31,029 nucleotides of DNA, taken from contig CAYLIK010000018.1 in assembly GCA_964383565.1 (NCBI GenBank), forward strand, positions 1 through 31,029, written 5' to 3'. This DNA comes from CANJQJ01 sp964383565. GTDB lineage: Bacteria; Pseudomonadota; Alphaproteobacteria; Sphingomonadales; Sphingomonadaceae. Of the stretch, positions 1-8,111 are shown piece after piece. Position 1 is the stretch's first letter. Each line of letters opens with the position of its first letter. Under the pieces are notes generated by a model, which saw nothing but the letters and a program-made list of their open reading frames with translations, ran no database searches and was not told where the DNA came from. The translations under genes and the position numbers were made by a program.

Positions 1-1
1 G

Positions 2-1318
2 AAGGAGATGTGGGTCAGCTGGCACGACAATGTCGGCGCGCCGATGAAGGGCGATTACGCGCGTCTGGTCGAGATCGCGAACGAAGGCGCCAGGGAGCTG
101 GGCTACAAGGACACCGGCGATATGTGGCGCGCCGGCTATGACATGAAGCCCCAGGAATTCGCAGCGCTGATGGACAAGCTCTGGACGCAGGTGAGGCCGC
201 TTTACGAGCAGCTGCATTGTTACACCCGCACCAAGCTCAACCAGAAATATGGCGCCAAGGTGCAGCCCGCGACCGGCCCGATCCGCGCCGATCTGCTGGG
301 CAATATGTGGGCGCAGGAATGGGGCAATATCTACGACATCGTCGCGCCCAAGGGGGCAGGGGATCTCGGCTATGACCTGACCGAGCTGCTTGTCGTCAAG
401 GGCTATGATCCGCTCAAGATGGTCAAGACGGGGGAGGGCTTCTACTCGTCACTTGGCTTCGCCCCCTTGCCCGCAACCTTCTGGGAACGCTCGCTCATCA
501 CCAAGCCGCGTGATCGCGAGGTGGTATGCCACGCCTCCGCCTGGGATATCGACAACAAGGAAGACCTGCGCATCAAGATGTGCACCAAGGTCAATGCGGA
601 TGACTTCCGCACGGTCCATCACGAGCTTGGTCACAATTATTACCAGCGCGCGTACAACAAGCAGACCACTCTGTATCTCAATGGCGCCAATGACGGTTTC
701 CATGAAGCGATCGGCGATTTCGTCGCGCTGTCGGTGACGCCCGATTATCTGGTGCAGCTTGGCTTGCTCGATCAGGCCAAGGTGCCGGGTCCGGACAAGG
801 ATACCGGTCTGCTGCTCCGTCAGGCGATGGACAAGGTGGCGTTCCTGCCGTTCGGCCTGTTGATGGACAAATGGCGCTGGAGCGTCTTCTCCGGCCAGTT
901 CAAACCGGCGGATTATGAAAAGGGCTGGAACGCGCTGCGCCTGCAATATCAGGGGATCGTACCGCCGGCCGATCGGCCAGCCGACGCCTTCGATCCGGGC
1001 GCCAAATATCACATTCCCGGCAACACGCCCTATGCCCGCTACTTTCTAGCACGCATCCTGCAGTTCCAGTTCTACAAGGCTGCGTGCGATCAGGCGGGCT
1101 GGAAGGGTCCGCTCCACCGCTGTTCCTTCTATGGCAACAAGGAAGTCGGCGCGAAACTCAACACGATGCTGGAGATGGGCGCGTCACGACCATGGCCCGA
1201 GGCGCTCGAAGCCTTCACGGGCAGCCGCGAGATCGACGGCACCGCGATGATCGCCTATTTCAAGCCGCTGATGACCTGGCTGGAGCAGCAGAACAAGGGA
1301 AAGACATGCGGCTGGTGA
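2..1318 (+). CDS. M2-family (ACE-like) peptidyl-dipeptidase, 5' truncated by window edge
   Basis: Zinc metallopeptidase of the M2 family (angiotensin-converting-enzyme-like dipeptidyl carboxypeptidase), which removes C-terminal dipeptides from peptides and in bacteria is usually exported. The reading frame is already open at base 2, so the visible part (about 438 residues) lacks the N-terminus and any signal peptide; M2 enzymes are usually 600 or more residues. Visible evidence is the zinc motif HELGH (bases about 620-634), followed 24 residues later by HEAIGD, whose Glu is the expected third zinc ligand, and family-like blocks such as WVSWHDNVG near the start and TPYARYFLARILQFQFY near the C-terminus. 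The ATG at base 8 is internal, not a start. It converges on the beta-helix gene with 9 nt between the stops, and no terminator hairpin is seen there. The family call is secure; substrate is unknown. Confidence 0.93.
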   Translation, partial: KEMWVSWHDNVGAPMKGDYARLVEIANEGARELGYKDTGDMWRAGYDMKPQEFAALMDKLWTQVRPLYEQLHCYTRTKLNQKYGAKVQPATGPIRADLLGNMWAQEWGNIYDIVAPKGAGDLGYDLTELLVVKGYDPLKMVKTGEGFYSSLGFAPLPATFWERSLITKPRDREVVCHASAWDIDNKEDLRIKMCTKVNADDFRTVHHELGHNYYQRAYNKQTTLYLNGANDGFHEAIGDFVALSVTPDYLVQLGLLDQAKVPGPDKDTGLLLRQAMDKVAFLPFGLLMDKWRWSVFSGQFKPADYEKGWNALRLQYQGIVPPADRPADAFDPGAKYHIPGNTPYARYFLARILQFQFYKAACDQAGWKGPLHRCSFYGNKEVGAKLNTMLEMGASRPWPEALEAFTGSREIDGTAMIAYFKPLMTWLEQQNKGKTCGW

Positions 1319-1327
1319 GATAAAGGG

Positions 1328-2515
1328 TTACTTGGCTGCGTTTTCCTGCTGGGGAGCCGCTGGCTCTTTGATCTGAAAGCCGATCCCCGGCACGACGACA
1401 TCTTCCGCCTTGATCGTCCGGAAGCGATCGCCTTTTAGCAGCGACTTGTCGATCTTGGCGCCGCCTGGCGACTTGTTCCCGCCGATCTCGGCGATATTGC
1501 CCTCGATCTTGGGATTCTTGACGTTCTTGATCTTGATCCACACCGGATTGCCGTCGTCGAGCCGAGACAGCACGGTGTTGTTAAGGACGCTGACGTTGAC
1601 CCCGTTGTCCAGATAGATTCCGTTGGCCATGTTGCTGGCGACGATCAGGTTATTCTCGATCTGCACCCGCTCGAACGGCAGAGCGAGTCCCTCGTCGCGC
1701 ATGAAGATGCCTTGCGTGCCGCTGCCCTTGCCCTGAATGATCTGGTTGTTGCGGATCACGATATCGGTGGATGGTGCATTGGTGCGCGCGGTCCAGAACT
1801 GGATCGCATCCGGGTGGTCGCTCTTGATGCGTTGCGAATCCGAGAAATGGTTGCCGTCGACGAGAACGCGCTGGCATTGGCTGAAATCGAAGCCGTCTGA
1901 GCGAATGGCATGAATCTTGTTGTTCGCCACCATCACGTCGCTGACCCGGCCGAACACGGCTCCGCGGCCGAGCTGCGTGAACTCGCTGTTGATAACGCGG
2001 ACCTGCGTTACACTGCCGAAGGACAGCCCGTTGATATCGTTGGTCGCATCATTGTCGAGGGAGCCGTGCACGAGCACATTGTCAAAAGTGATGTTGCCCC
2101 CCCCGCCGATCTTGGCGACGAAAGTGCCTTCCAGCTTTTCGTCCGGCTTGGCCTCGCGCGCCAGTTTCAGGCGAGTGAAGGTCATATTCGAGACATCGGT
2201 AAGCTTGAGCCAGTTGATGCGCGCAGGTGTTTTGGGATCGGCGGACGTGATCGTCACCGGCTTGACGAAAACGCGGTTCTTCAGATCAATCGAATAGTTT
2301 CCGGGAGCGAGACCGATCACTTCGCCGCCCTGCGCGCGAACCAATGCATTATCGAGCGCGGCCTGATTGGCTACCCGTGACACGGACTTCAGCGGCGGTT
2401 GCAGATAGGACGGCATCACGCCGGATAGCGGCTGCCAGACCTGCGCCAGCGCAATCGTCGCGGTGAGGAGGGCGGCACCGGATGCCACGATGATGGATAG
2501 CGTCCGCCTCTTCAT
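1328..2515 (-). CDS. secreted right-handed beta-helix repeat protein
   Basis: A 395-residue protein with a clear Sec signal peptide (MKRRT, then a hydrophobic stretch ending ALA|Q around residue 24-25). The body has repeated short strands rich in I/V/N with turns such as ITFDNVLVHGS, VRVINSEFTQLG, VMVANNKIHAI, VLVDGNHFSDS, IVIRNNQIIQG and VSVLNNTVLS, the pattern of a parallel beta-helix (pectate-lyase-like fold). The C-terminus is an Ala/Pro/Gln tail. Such proteins often bind or cleave acidic polysaccharides. No catalytic residues can be assigned, so it could be a lyase, hydrolase, epimerase or a non-catalytic surface protein. Start ATG is preceded by GGGAAG at good spacing. It lies 28 nt downstream of dxs on the same strand and may be read from the dxs transcript, with no functional link evident. 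Confidence 0.85.
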   Translation of the reverse strand: MKRRTLSIIVASGAALLTATIALAQVWQPLSGVMPSYLQPPLKSVSRVANQAALDNALVRAQGGEVIGLAPGNYSIDLKNRVFVKPVTITSADPKTPARINWLKLTDVSNMTFTRLKLAREAKPDEKLEGTFVAKIGGGGNITFDNVLVHGSLDNDATNDINGLSFGSVTQVRVINSEFTQLGRGAVFGRVSDVMVANNKIHAIRSDGFDFSQCQRVLVDGNHFSDSQRIKSDHPDAIQFWTARTNAPSTDIVIRNNQIIQGKGSGTQGIFMRDEGLALPFERVQIENNLIVASNMANGIYLDNGVNVSVLNNTVLSRLDDGNPVWIKIKNVKNPKIEGNIAEIGGNKSPGGAKIDKSLLKGDRFRTIKAEDVVVPGIGFQIKEPAAPQQENAAK

Positions 2516-2543
2516 GTTGGTTCTTCCCTTATGTAGGCGCTGC

Positions 2544-4472
2544 TCAGGCGCGCGCGCCTTCGATCATCCCCACGCTGTTATGCCGCAAGGCCTTGAGCAC
2601 CGTCTCGATGATCGCATCCGCGTCGAGGCGCGCGTCCGCATATTGCACGTCCGGCTTTTCATGATCCTGAAAGATATCGGGCAAGCGCATCGTGCGGAGC
2701 TTCAACCCGCCGTCGATCAGACCTTGGTCCGATGCCATGGTCAGCACATGCGCGCCGAAGCCGCCGATCGCACCTTCCTCGATCGTCACCGCTACCTCAT
2801 GGGTGGTGAGCAGCGCGCGGATCATAGTCTCATCAAGCGGTTTTGCGAATCGCAGGTCGGCGACTGTCGTGGAAAGCCCCTGCGCGTCCAGCCGGTCGGC
2901 TGCGCGCAGCGCTTCTTCCAGCCGCGTGCCGAGCGAGAGGATTGCGACCTTCTTGCCTTCGCGGACAATCCTGCCCTTGCCGATCTCAAGGCGTTCGGGA
3001 GAGGGGATCGCGACCCCGGTGCCGTTGCCGCGCGGATAGCGCACGGCGATCGGGCCGCCGTCATATACCGCCATGGTGTGAACCATGTGGGTCAGTTCGG
3101 CCTCATCCGCCGCCGCCATCACAACGAAGTTGGGCAGGGTGGCAAGATAGGCAATGTCGAACGCACCCGCATGGGTCGCGCCGTCAGCGCCGACCAGCCC
3201 GGCACGGTCCATCGCAAAACGCACCGGCAGGTTCTGAATCGCAACGTCGTGGACGACCTGATCGTAAGCGCGCTGCAAGAAGGTCGAATAAATCGCGCAG
3301 AAGGGGCGAAGCCCTTGCGCCGCCAGCCCGGCCGCGAAGGTGACAGCATGCTGCTCGGCGATTCCGACATCGAAGCAGCGTTCTGGAAAGAGCGTCTGGA
3401 ATTTGTCGAGGCCGGTGCCGGAGGGCATGGCGGCGGTGATCGCGCAGACCTTCTCGTCGCGCTCCGCTTCGGCGATCAAGGCCTTGGCGAAGACCGACGT
3501 ATAGCTGGGTGGTCCGGGCGGCGCTTTGGACTGAACGCCCGAGATGACATCGAATTTCTGGACACCATGGTATTTGTCTTCGGCCGCCTCAGCCGGTGCA
3601 TAGCCCTTGCCCTTCTGGGTCACGACATGGACGAGGATCGGCCCTTCCTCGGCATCTCGCACATTTTCGAGCACGGGCAGCAGATGGTCGAGATTATGAC
3701 CGTCGACAGGGCCGACATAATAGAAGCCAAGCTCCTCGAACAGCGTACCGCCGGTCGCCATGCCGCGAGCGAATTCGTCAGTCTTGCGCGCTGCGTCATG
3801 CAGCGAGCGGGGCAGCTTGCGGGCTATCCGCTTTGCGAGGTCGCGCAGTGACAGGAAAGGCCGCGAAGACACGATCTGGGCAAGATAGGCCGAGAGCGCG
3901 CCCACGGGTGGCGCGATCGACATATCATTGTCGTTGAGGATGACGATCAGCCGGTTGCCTGCCTGCCGTGCGTTGTTCATCGCCTCATAGGCCATACCCG
4001 CGGACATCGCGCCGTCGCCGATGACTGCGATCGCCTTGCCCGGCTTGTCGCCGAGCTTGTTCGCCACGGCGAAGCCGAGCGCCGCCGAGATCGAGGTTGA
4101 ACTATGCGCCGCGCCGAACGGGTCATATTCGCTTTCGGAGCGTTTGGTGAAGCCCGAGAGACCGCCACCCTGCCGGAGCGTGCGGATGCGATCGCGCCGG
4201 CCAGTCAGGATCTTGTGGGGATAGGCCTGATGGCCGACATCCCAGATCAGGATGTCGCGGGGCGTTTCAAACACATAGTGGAGCGCCACTGTCAGCTCGA
4301 CAACGCCCAGACCGGCGCCAAGATGCCCGCCAGTCACCGAAACGGCCGAGATGGTCTCCTCACGCAGTTCGTGCGCAAGCTGAGTCAGCTCCGCCGCTGG
4401 CAATTGGCGTAGGTCTTCGGGTGAACCGATCTTGTCGAGCAGGGGGGTCACGGGAAGATTCGAACTAGGCAC
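2544..4472 (-). CDS. dxs: 1-deoxy-D-xylulose-5-phosphate synthase
   Basis: Condenses pyruvate and glyceraldehyde 3-phosphate to 1-deoxy-D-xylulose 5-phosphate, the first step of the MEP isoprenoid pathway; it feeds quinones, carotenoids and hopanoids. The 642-residue length is normal. Visible marks include the conserved N-terminal DVGHQAYPHKILTGR, the thiamine diphosphate/Mg motif GDGAMSAGMAYEAMNNA ending in NDNDMSI, and the central transketolase-like pyrimidine domain with DVGIAEQHAVTFAAGLA (catalytic Glu). The start is GTG, chosen because AAGGA lies 6 nt upstream. An ATG 4 nt further upstream is out of frame and runs into a stop after three codons, so it is a poor start but could be a decoy. 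It lies 55 nt downstream of zur on the same strand. Confidence 0.98.
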   Translation of the reverse strand: MPSSNLPVTPLLDKIGSPEDLRQLPAAELTQLAHELREETISAVSVTGGHLGAGLGVVELTVALHYVFETPRDILIWDVGHQAYPHKILTGRRDRIRTLRQGGGLSGFTKRSESEYDPFGAAHSSTSISAALGFAVANKLGDKPGKAIAVIGDGAMSAGMAYEAMNNARQAGNRLIVILNDNDMSIAPPVGALSAYLAQIVSSRPFLSLRDLAKRIARKLPRSLHDAARKTDEFARGMATGGTLFEELGFYYVGPVDGHNLDHLLPVLENVRDAEEGPILVHVVTQKGKGYAPAEAAEDKYHGVQKFDVISGVQSKAPPGPPSYTSVFAKALIAEAERDEKVCAITAAMPSGTGLDKFQTLFPERCFDVGIAEQHAVTFAAGLAAQGLRPFCAIYSTFLQRAYDQVVHDVAIQNLPVRFAMDRAGLVGADGATHAGAFDIAYLATLPNFVVMAAADEAELTHMVHTMAVYDGGPIAVRYPRGNGTGVAIPSPERLEIGKGRIVREGKKVAILSLGTRLEEALRAADRLDAQGLSTTVADLRFAKPLDETMIRALLTTHEVAVTIEEGAIGGFGAHVLTMASDQGLIDGGLKLRTMRLPDIFQDHEKPDVQYADARLDADAIIETVLKALRHNSVGMIEGARA

Positions 4473-4527
4473 GCATGTTCCTTTTCACATCCCATAACTG
4501 ATCGCCCCCGCAAGGGAAACCCGACTG

Positions 4528-4992
4528 TCATGCCTTCGAACGGCAATCCTCACATTGCCCGCGCACCTCGATCACCGGCCGGTCGGGCGTGAAACCATGC
4601 GCCTGGGATGCATTGCGCAGCGCAAGGGTAAGATGATCGTCGTCGATATGCGTCGCTTTCCCGCATCCGTCACACACAAGGAAGATGCAGTCATGCTCGC
4701 AGTCGGGATGCGTGTTCGCGAGGTAGGCGTTCGCGCTCTCGATCCGCCGGGCGAGATTGGCGGAAACGAACAGATCGAGGATCCGGTACACGCTGTTCGC
4801 CGCAACCCGGCGCCCTTCGTTCCGGGAGACAGTCTCCGCGATATCATAGGCCGATGCTGGCTGATCGAAGCCGGACAGCGCGCTGAACACAGCCGCGCGC
4901 ATCGGCGTCCATTGTTCGCCGGACCGTTCCAGGGCGCTCTGTGCGGCATCAGCCAGCGGCGCGCCTTCGTACATGAGATGCACATGGCTCAT
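4528..4992 (-). CDS. zur: Fur-family transcriptional regulator, Zur-like zinc uptake regulator
   Basis: A 154-residue Fur-superfamily repressor. The N-terminal winged helix spans about residues 15-90 (TPMRAAVFSAL, then the recognition helix AANSVYRILDLF). The C-terminal metal and dimer domain has two Cys pairs, C107-x2-C110 (VCDGCGK) and C147-x2-C150 (CEDC), with His/Asp-rich HPDCEHDC and THIDDDH segments, typical of structural-zinc Fur proteins. The Zur assignment rather than Fur, Mur or Irr comes from the pairing with a MerC-domain gene and from a Zur-box candidate at the head of the operon. The frame extends upstream to a TTG at 5037 whose TG overlaps the merC stop (TTGA), but the ATG at 4992 gives the usual family N-terminus; neither has a strong Shine-Dalgarno. 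Expected to repress zinc-uptake genes and its own operon when zinc is plentiful. Confidence 0.85.
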   Translation of the reverse strand: MSHVHLMYEGAPLADAAQSALERSGEQWTPMRAAVFSALSGFDQPASAYDIAETVSRNEGRRVAANSVYRILDLFVSANLARRIESANAYLANTHPDCEHDCIFLVCDGCGKATHIDDDHLTLALRNASQAHGFTPDRPVIEVRGQCEDCRSKA

Positions 4993-5033
4993 CTTGAGGA
5001 ACTTAGGGTGCGCGACCCCTGGTCGCAAGCGGA

Positions 5034-5420
5034 TCAACTATGTTGGGTCTGCGCGCGCCGGTTGAGAGAGTGGCCAATCGCCACCAGACAGACTCCGAGA
5101 ATGGTGAACAGCACCTCGCCGGATACACCGTGCTGCAAGCTGAGTGCATAGGCCATTGCGGCCAGCCCGAGCGATCCCACGATCAGAGGAGCCTTGCGCC
5201 CATGCGCGATCAATCCGCTCCCAAAGGCAAGCGCGCCGAGGCCGATCGCGATGGCGAGCCCAAGCTCATGAATGAGCGGATTGACGAACACGCTCGTAGC
5301 CGAAGCCGCAAGCGCGACGAGCAGCGCGGTCGTGATGCAATGGATCAGGCACAACCCTGAAAGTGCAATAGCCGCACGATCGAGCCACTTGGCCCGCTTG
5401 TCTTCCGCTTGCTCGAGCAT
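5034..5420 (-). CDS. MerC domain-containing inner-membrane protein
   Basis: A 128-residue protein with four predicted membrane helices (roughly residues 14-42, 47-70, 76-96 and 101-118). The first helix carries C24-x3-C28 (LCLIHC), the cysteine pair typical of MerC-type mercury or heavy-metal transporters; the expected role is movement of a soft metal ion across the inner membrane. It lies directly upstream of zur and its stop overlaps a possible TTG start of zur, so the two are co-transcribed. A Zur-box candidate overlaps its -10 element, which suggests zinc-dependent repression, making a role in zinc homeostasis more likely than mercury resistance (no merR, merA or merP is nearby). The ATG at 5420 is preferred; a TTG at 5438 would add six residues. 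Confidence 0.82.
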   Translation of the reverse strand: MLEQAEDKRAKWLDRAAIALSGLCLIHCITTALLVALAASATSVFVNPLIHELGLAIAIGLGALAFGSGLIAHGRKAPLIVGSLGLAAMAYALSLQHGVSGEVLFTILGVCLVAIGHSLNRRAQTQHS

Positions 5421-5446
5421 GCCCGGTCTGTGCCACAAGGCACAGA

Positions 5447-5482
5447 AGGTTACAATATATCATTTTGCCCAAGCGGAGACAA
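5447..5482 (-). promoter_or_regulatory. promoter of merC-zur with overlapping Zur-box candidate
   Basis: On the minus strand a sigma70-like promoter reads TTGTCT (5482-5477), 17-nt spacer, TATATT (5459-5454). The plus-strand sequence GTTACAATATATCATT at 5449-5464 matches the core of the gammaproteobacterial and alphaproteobacterial Zur consensus (GTTATAATATAACATT) at 14 of 16 positions and covers the -10 box. The site is about 30 nt upstream of the merC ATG, where a repressor would block RNA polymerase. Confidence 0.68.
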
Positions 5483-5512
5483 ACTTGCGATCGTCTACCG
5501 CTCGGGCCGATA

Positions 5513-6007
5513 TCAGCGTGCTGCTATTCTGACCGCACAGACAGGCAGGTTCGGATCAAGTCCATAGTTGTCGGCGATCACGATCAGCGCCGTGCTCGAT
5601 CCCCGTGCCGCCGCTGCTTCAGCCGCTAGCGACGCCATATTCTCGCAATTACCCGCGCCCGATCCGCCGGCGCCATAGGCGTTGGCGAGCGCCGTGGTGA
5701 AGCGATCATAGTTGCGCTGGCCTTCCGCTGTACCGTGCATGGTCTTGAAATGCAGCTTTAGCCGGTCATTCACCTCGACCAGCGCCGTGCGGTTCGCCGC
5801 GACGAAGCGGTTGTAGCCCGAAAGCACGTCCGTGCCCCCGCTGCGGCAGCGCAGACCGGCCACCATCAGCATGGTCTGCAGATCTCGCACTTTTGCGGCC
5901 GAAATCTCCTGTGCCGACCAGCAATCATTTCTGGCCGCCTGCGCCTGCCCGCATGCGAACGCGATCATCAACGCGGCCCCCGCCGCGCGTCCGAATTTCC
6001 CTGTCAT
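5513..6007 (-). CDS. small secreted protein of unknown function
   Basis: A 164-residue protein with a signal peptide (MTGKFGRAAG, hydrophobic core, cleavage probably after AQA near residue 24). The mature part is mostly helical and Ala-rich, with three cysteines besides the one in the signal: in NDCWSAQ, GLRCRSGG and GNCENM, plus one near the C-terminus in PVCAVR, so disulfides are plausible. I do not recognise a characterised family; it resembles periplasmic hypothetical proteins of sphingomonads. The ATG at 6007 is chosen over one at 6043 because it starts the signal peptide and has a GGGGT upstream. Same strand as merC, but merC has its own promoter candidate just inside the gap that follows. 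Confidence 0.7.
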   Translation of the reverse strand: MTGKFGRAAGAALMIAFACGQAQAARNDCWSAQEISAAKVRDLQTMLMVAGLRCRSGGTDVLSGYNRFVAANRTALVEVNDRLKLHFKTMHGTAEGQRNYDRFTTALANAYGAGGSGAGNCENMASLAAEAAAARGSSTALIVIADNYGLDPNLPVCAVRIAAR

Positions 6008-6143
6008 GTGATACCCCGTAGCCCCGCGACGGGATCGTCCCATCGCATCTACGGATTTTTCGGCGGCTCTCGTTCCCAGCCGATGAAGGGAAAATGTTAG
6101 CGCAAAATTGAGGGCGTCGATTTGACGCGGCGTTTACCAGTTT

Positions 6144-6704
6144 TCAGGCGTGGCCCGTGGTCGGGGCGAGCAGGCGCACGTCTATGCCTGCATCCGCGAA
6201 ACCGCGCGACCACCGTGTTTCCGCCGGAGTTTCGAACAGCAGTGCCTCAGTGCCGGGGATCGCAAACCAGCCATGCCGGGTGAGTTCCTCATCGAGCTGG
6301 CCTTCGTCCCAGCCGGCATAGCCGAGCGAGACGACAAAGCGCAAAGGGCCGCGCCCTTCGGCGATCGCCCGCAGAACGTCGAGCGTGGAGGTGAGCGTCC
6401 AGCGCCGATCCACCAATATGCTGTCTTCTCCGCCCCAATCCTGGCTGTGTAGCACGAAGCCACGCTGGGGCTCGACTGGCCCGCCATAATGAACGGGCGT
6501 ATCGGGGGCGACCCCGGGTTCGAGGTCGAGTTGTCCGAGCAGATCATGCAAGGTGATTTCGGGCACCAGATTACCCACACCGATGCCGAGCGCGCCACGT
6601 TCGTCATGCGCGCACATCGCTATCACCGCCTTCGAAAAGCGGGGATCACTGATGCCCGGCATTGCCAGCAGGAACTGGCCCGTAAGGAACGGCGGCGACT
6701 CCAT
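6144..6704 (-). CDS. YqgE/AlgH family protein
   Basis: A 186-residue member of the YqgE/AlgH (UPF0301) family. The recognisable opening is FLTGQFLLAMPGISDPRFSKAVIAMCAH, followed by GALGIGVGN, the central VHYGGPV and the later FVVSLGYAGWDEGQLDEEL. The fold is known but the biochemical role is not settled; AlgH was named for an effect on alginate expression in Pseudomonas, which does not establish the same role here. It starts back to back with the peroxiredoxin gene, with a 110-nt shared intergenic region. Assignment to the family is strong. Confidence 0.93.
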   Translation of the reverse strand: MESPPFLTGQFLLAMPGISDPRFSKAVIAMCAHDERGALGIGVGNLVPEITLHDLLGQLDLEPGVAPDTPVHYGGPVEPQRGFVLHSQDWGGEDSILVDRRWTLTSTLDVLRAIAEGRGPLRFVVSLGYAGWDEGQLDEELTRHGWFAIPGTEALLFETPAETRWSRGFADAGIDVRLLAPTTGHA

Positions 6705-6814
6705 CTCGTTTCTATAGCCGTCCGAGCGGCGGGGTCCATATTCCGGGCGTCGCTTTCCCGTCGCACCGTCGAATGATAAGCGCCGCCCATCGAAACCGAC
6801 TCGAGGAGTGAGAT

Positions 6815-7297
6815 ATGACGATCAGTGTTGGCGACAAGGTGCCGCAGACGACCTTCACCAAGATGACCGAGAATGGACCAGAGGCGGTTGATTCGGAGAG
6901 CTTTTTCAAGGGCCGTCGCGTAGCGCTGTTCTCCGTGCCCGGCGCATTCACGCCGACCTGCTCGGCCAAGCACCTGCCCGGTTTCATCGAGAAGCAGGCC
7001 GACCTCAAGGGCAAGGGCATCGACGAAATCGCCTGCACCGCCGTGAACGATGCGTTCGTGATGGGCGCATGGGGCAAGTCAGCGTCGGCTGACGACAAGG
7101 TCACGATGCTTGCTGACGGCAATGGCGATTTCGCCAAGGCGGTCGGACTCACCATGGACGGCAGCAAGTTCGGCCTCGGCCAGCGCGGCCAGCGTTTCTC
7201 GATGATCGTCAAGGATGGCGTCGTCGAGCAACTCAACGTCGAAGCGCCCGGCGAATTCAAGGTGAGCAGCGCCGAGCATATGCTCACGCAGGTCTAG
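6815..7297 (+). CDS. Prx5-type peroxiredoxin
   Basis: A 160-residue thiol peroxidase that reduces hydrogen peroxide and organic hydroperoxides in the cytoplasm. The Prx5-group active site is visible as VPGAFTPTCS with peroxidatic C49 and T46; the conserved Arg expected to support catalysis lies in the region after the NDAFVMGAWGK block. A second Cys (C74 in EIACTAVND) might act as resolving cysteine, or the enzyme may use glutathione or another thiol. The start ATG has a strong Shine-Dalgarno (GAGGAGTGAG just upstream). It is a single-gene unit, divergent from algH and convergent with the hydrolase; no OxyR-type site was identified. Confidence 0.93.
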   Translation: MTISVGDKVPQTTFTKMTENGPEAVDSESFFKGRRVALFSVPGAFTPTCSAKHLPGFIEKQADLKGKGIDEIACTAVNDAFVMGAWGKSASADDKVTMLADGNGDFAKAVGLTMDGSKFGLGQRGQRFSMIVKDGVVEQLNVEAPGEFKVSSAEHMLTQV

Positions 7298-7302
7298 GCA
7301 TC

Positions 7303-7341
7303 CAAAAAAAGGGGCCGGCTTCGCTTAACAGGCCGGCCCTT
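7303..7341 (-). terminator. rho-independent terminator of the hydrolase gene
   Basis: Perfect 8-bp stem GGGCCGGC (7312-7319) with GCCGGCCC (7332-7339) and a 12-nt loop. On the minus strand the stem is followed by a T7 run (7310-7304), so it terminates the leftward hydrolase transcript, whose stop codon touches the hairpin. It lacks a T-run in the rightward direction, although it may still slow transcripts from the peroxiredoxin gene. Confidence 0.85.
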
Positions 7342-8012
7342 CAGTTAAGCCCGAGATAATGGGCCTGGGCTGCATCGGTGGCATTGACCGCCAAGATCGA
7401 GCGGGCGTCCGACATTGGCTGGAAATTGCTGTTGGTGCCGGAGGCGCGAATGACGCGATCGAGCAGGGCCTGCCCCTCATCCCACCAGCCGATCCCGCTC
7501 GCCGCATTGATATGACCGATGGGGCCGGCATCGACGAGATGGCTGCCCCAATAGGAAGCGAGGTCGCGTGCATGCTGGGGCGAAACCCAGGCATCGTCGC
7601 TGCTCGATACCACGATGGAAGGGAAAGGCAGCATGCCCCTCGGCGATGGCGCGAAGTCTTGTAATTCAGGTCGCACGCCATGCTTGTCGACATCCGCCGG
7701 CGCGACCAGCAATGCGCCCGCCACCGGCCAGCCATAGGGTTGACCGGAAAGCTGCGCCCACCATGCCACCGCGAGACAGCCGAGACTGTGCGCTGCAAGG
7801 ATCACCGGCGCTTGCGCGTTGCGAATAGCCTGATCGAGCTTGGTTACCCACGCATTGCGGCGCGGATTGCCCCACATCCCAAGCTCCACGCGCTCGGTAT
7901 CTGGACGGGATGTTTCCCAAAGCGTCTGCCAATGTGTGGGACCTGATCCATTGAGGCCGGGTACGGTCAGGATCAGGGGGGCGATATCGTCGGGATGTGT
8001 TGGTCGGGCCAT
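7341..8012 (-). CDS. RBBP9/YdeN-family alpha/beta hydrolase
   Basis: A 223-residue serine hydrolase of the RBBP9/YdeN family. The N-terminus PLILTVPGLNGSGPTHWQTLWE is typical, with GSGPTHWQ contributing to the oxyanion region. The nucleophile elbow is AHSLGC (S76), the acid is in SSSDDAW (D139 or D140), and the His is in GHINAASG (H167). Substrate is unknown; it is probably a small-molecule or peptide esterase and is not BioH, despite a biotin cluster elsewhere in the window. The ATG is strongly supported by AGGAGGAAG eight bases upstream. An A+T-rich inverted repeat lies in the upstream gap and could be an operator. Confidence 0.87.
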   Translation of the reverse strand: MARPTHPDDIAPLILTVPGLNGSGPTHWQTLWETSRPDTERVELGMWGNPRRNAWVTKLDQAIRNAQAPVILAAHSLGCLAVAWWAQLSGQPYGWPVAGALLVAPADVDKHGVRPELQDFAPSPRGMLPFPSIVVSSSDDAWVSPQHARDLASYWGSHLVDAGPIGHINAASGIGWWDEGQALLDRVIRASGTNSNFQPMSDARSILAVNATDAAQAHYLGLN

Positions 8013-8038
8013 GGCACTTCCTCCTGGCTCCGATATTT

Positions 8039-8062
8039 ATTACAACTAATTAGGTTGACAAT
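8039..8062 (-). promoter_or_regulatory. possible operator (imperfect palindrome) upstream of the hydrolase
   Basis: An A+T-rich imperfect palindrome centred on CTAATTAG (8046-8053) with flanking GTTG-type arms, 27-50 nt upstream of the hydrolase start. The size and symmetry resemble sites bound by MarR or LysR type regulators, but no regulator gene is adjacent, so this is a candidate only. Confidence 0.3.
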
Positions 8063-8111
8063 AGCATGACGCCCATCCGGGTAACGGACGAGCCGAATTG
8101 AGGCGGCTGGA

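Noticed and set aside
2463..3851. 462-codon open frame antisense to dxs
   Set aside because: Arises from high third-position G+C on the opposite strand; dxs is unmistakable, and this translation is Arg/Gly/His-rich with no family resemblance.
4465..4476. Three-codon upstream ORF (ATG CGT GCC TAG) before dxs
   Set aside because: The ATG is too close to the Shine-Dalgarno to be well used; probably chance.
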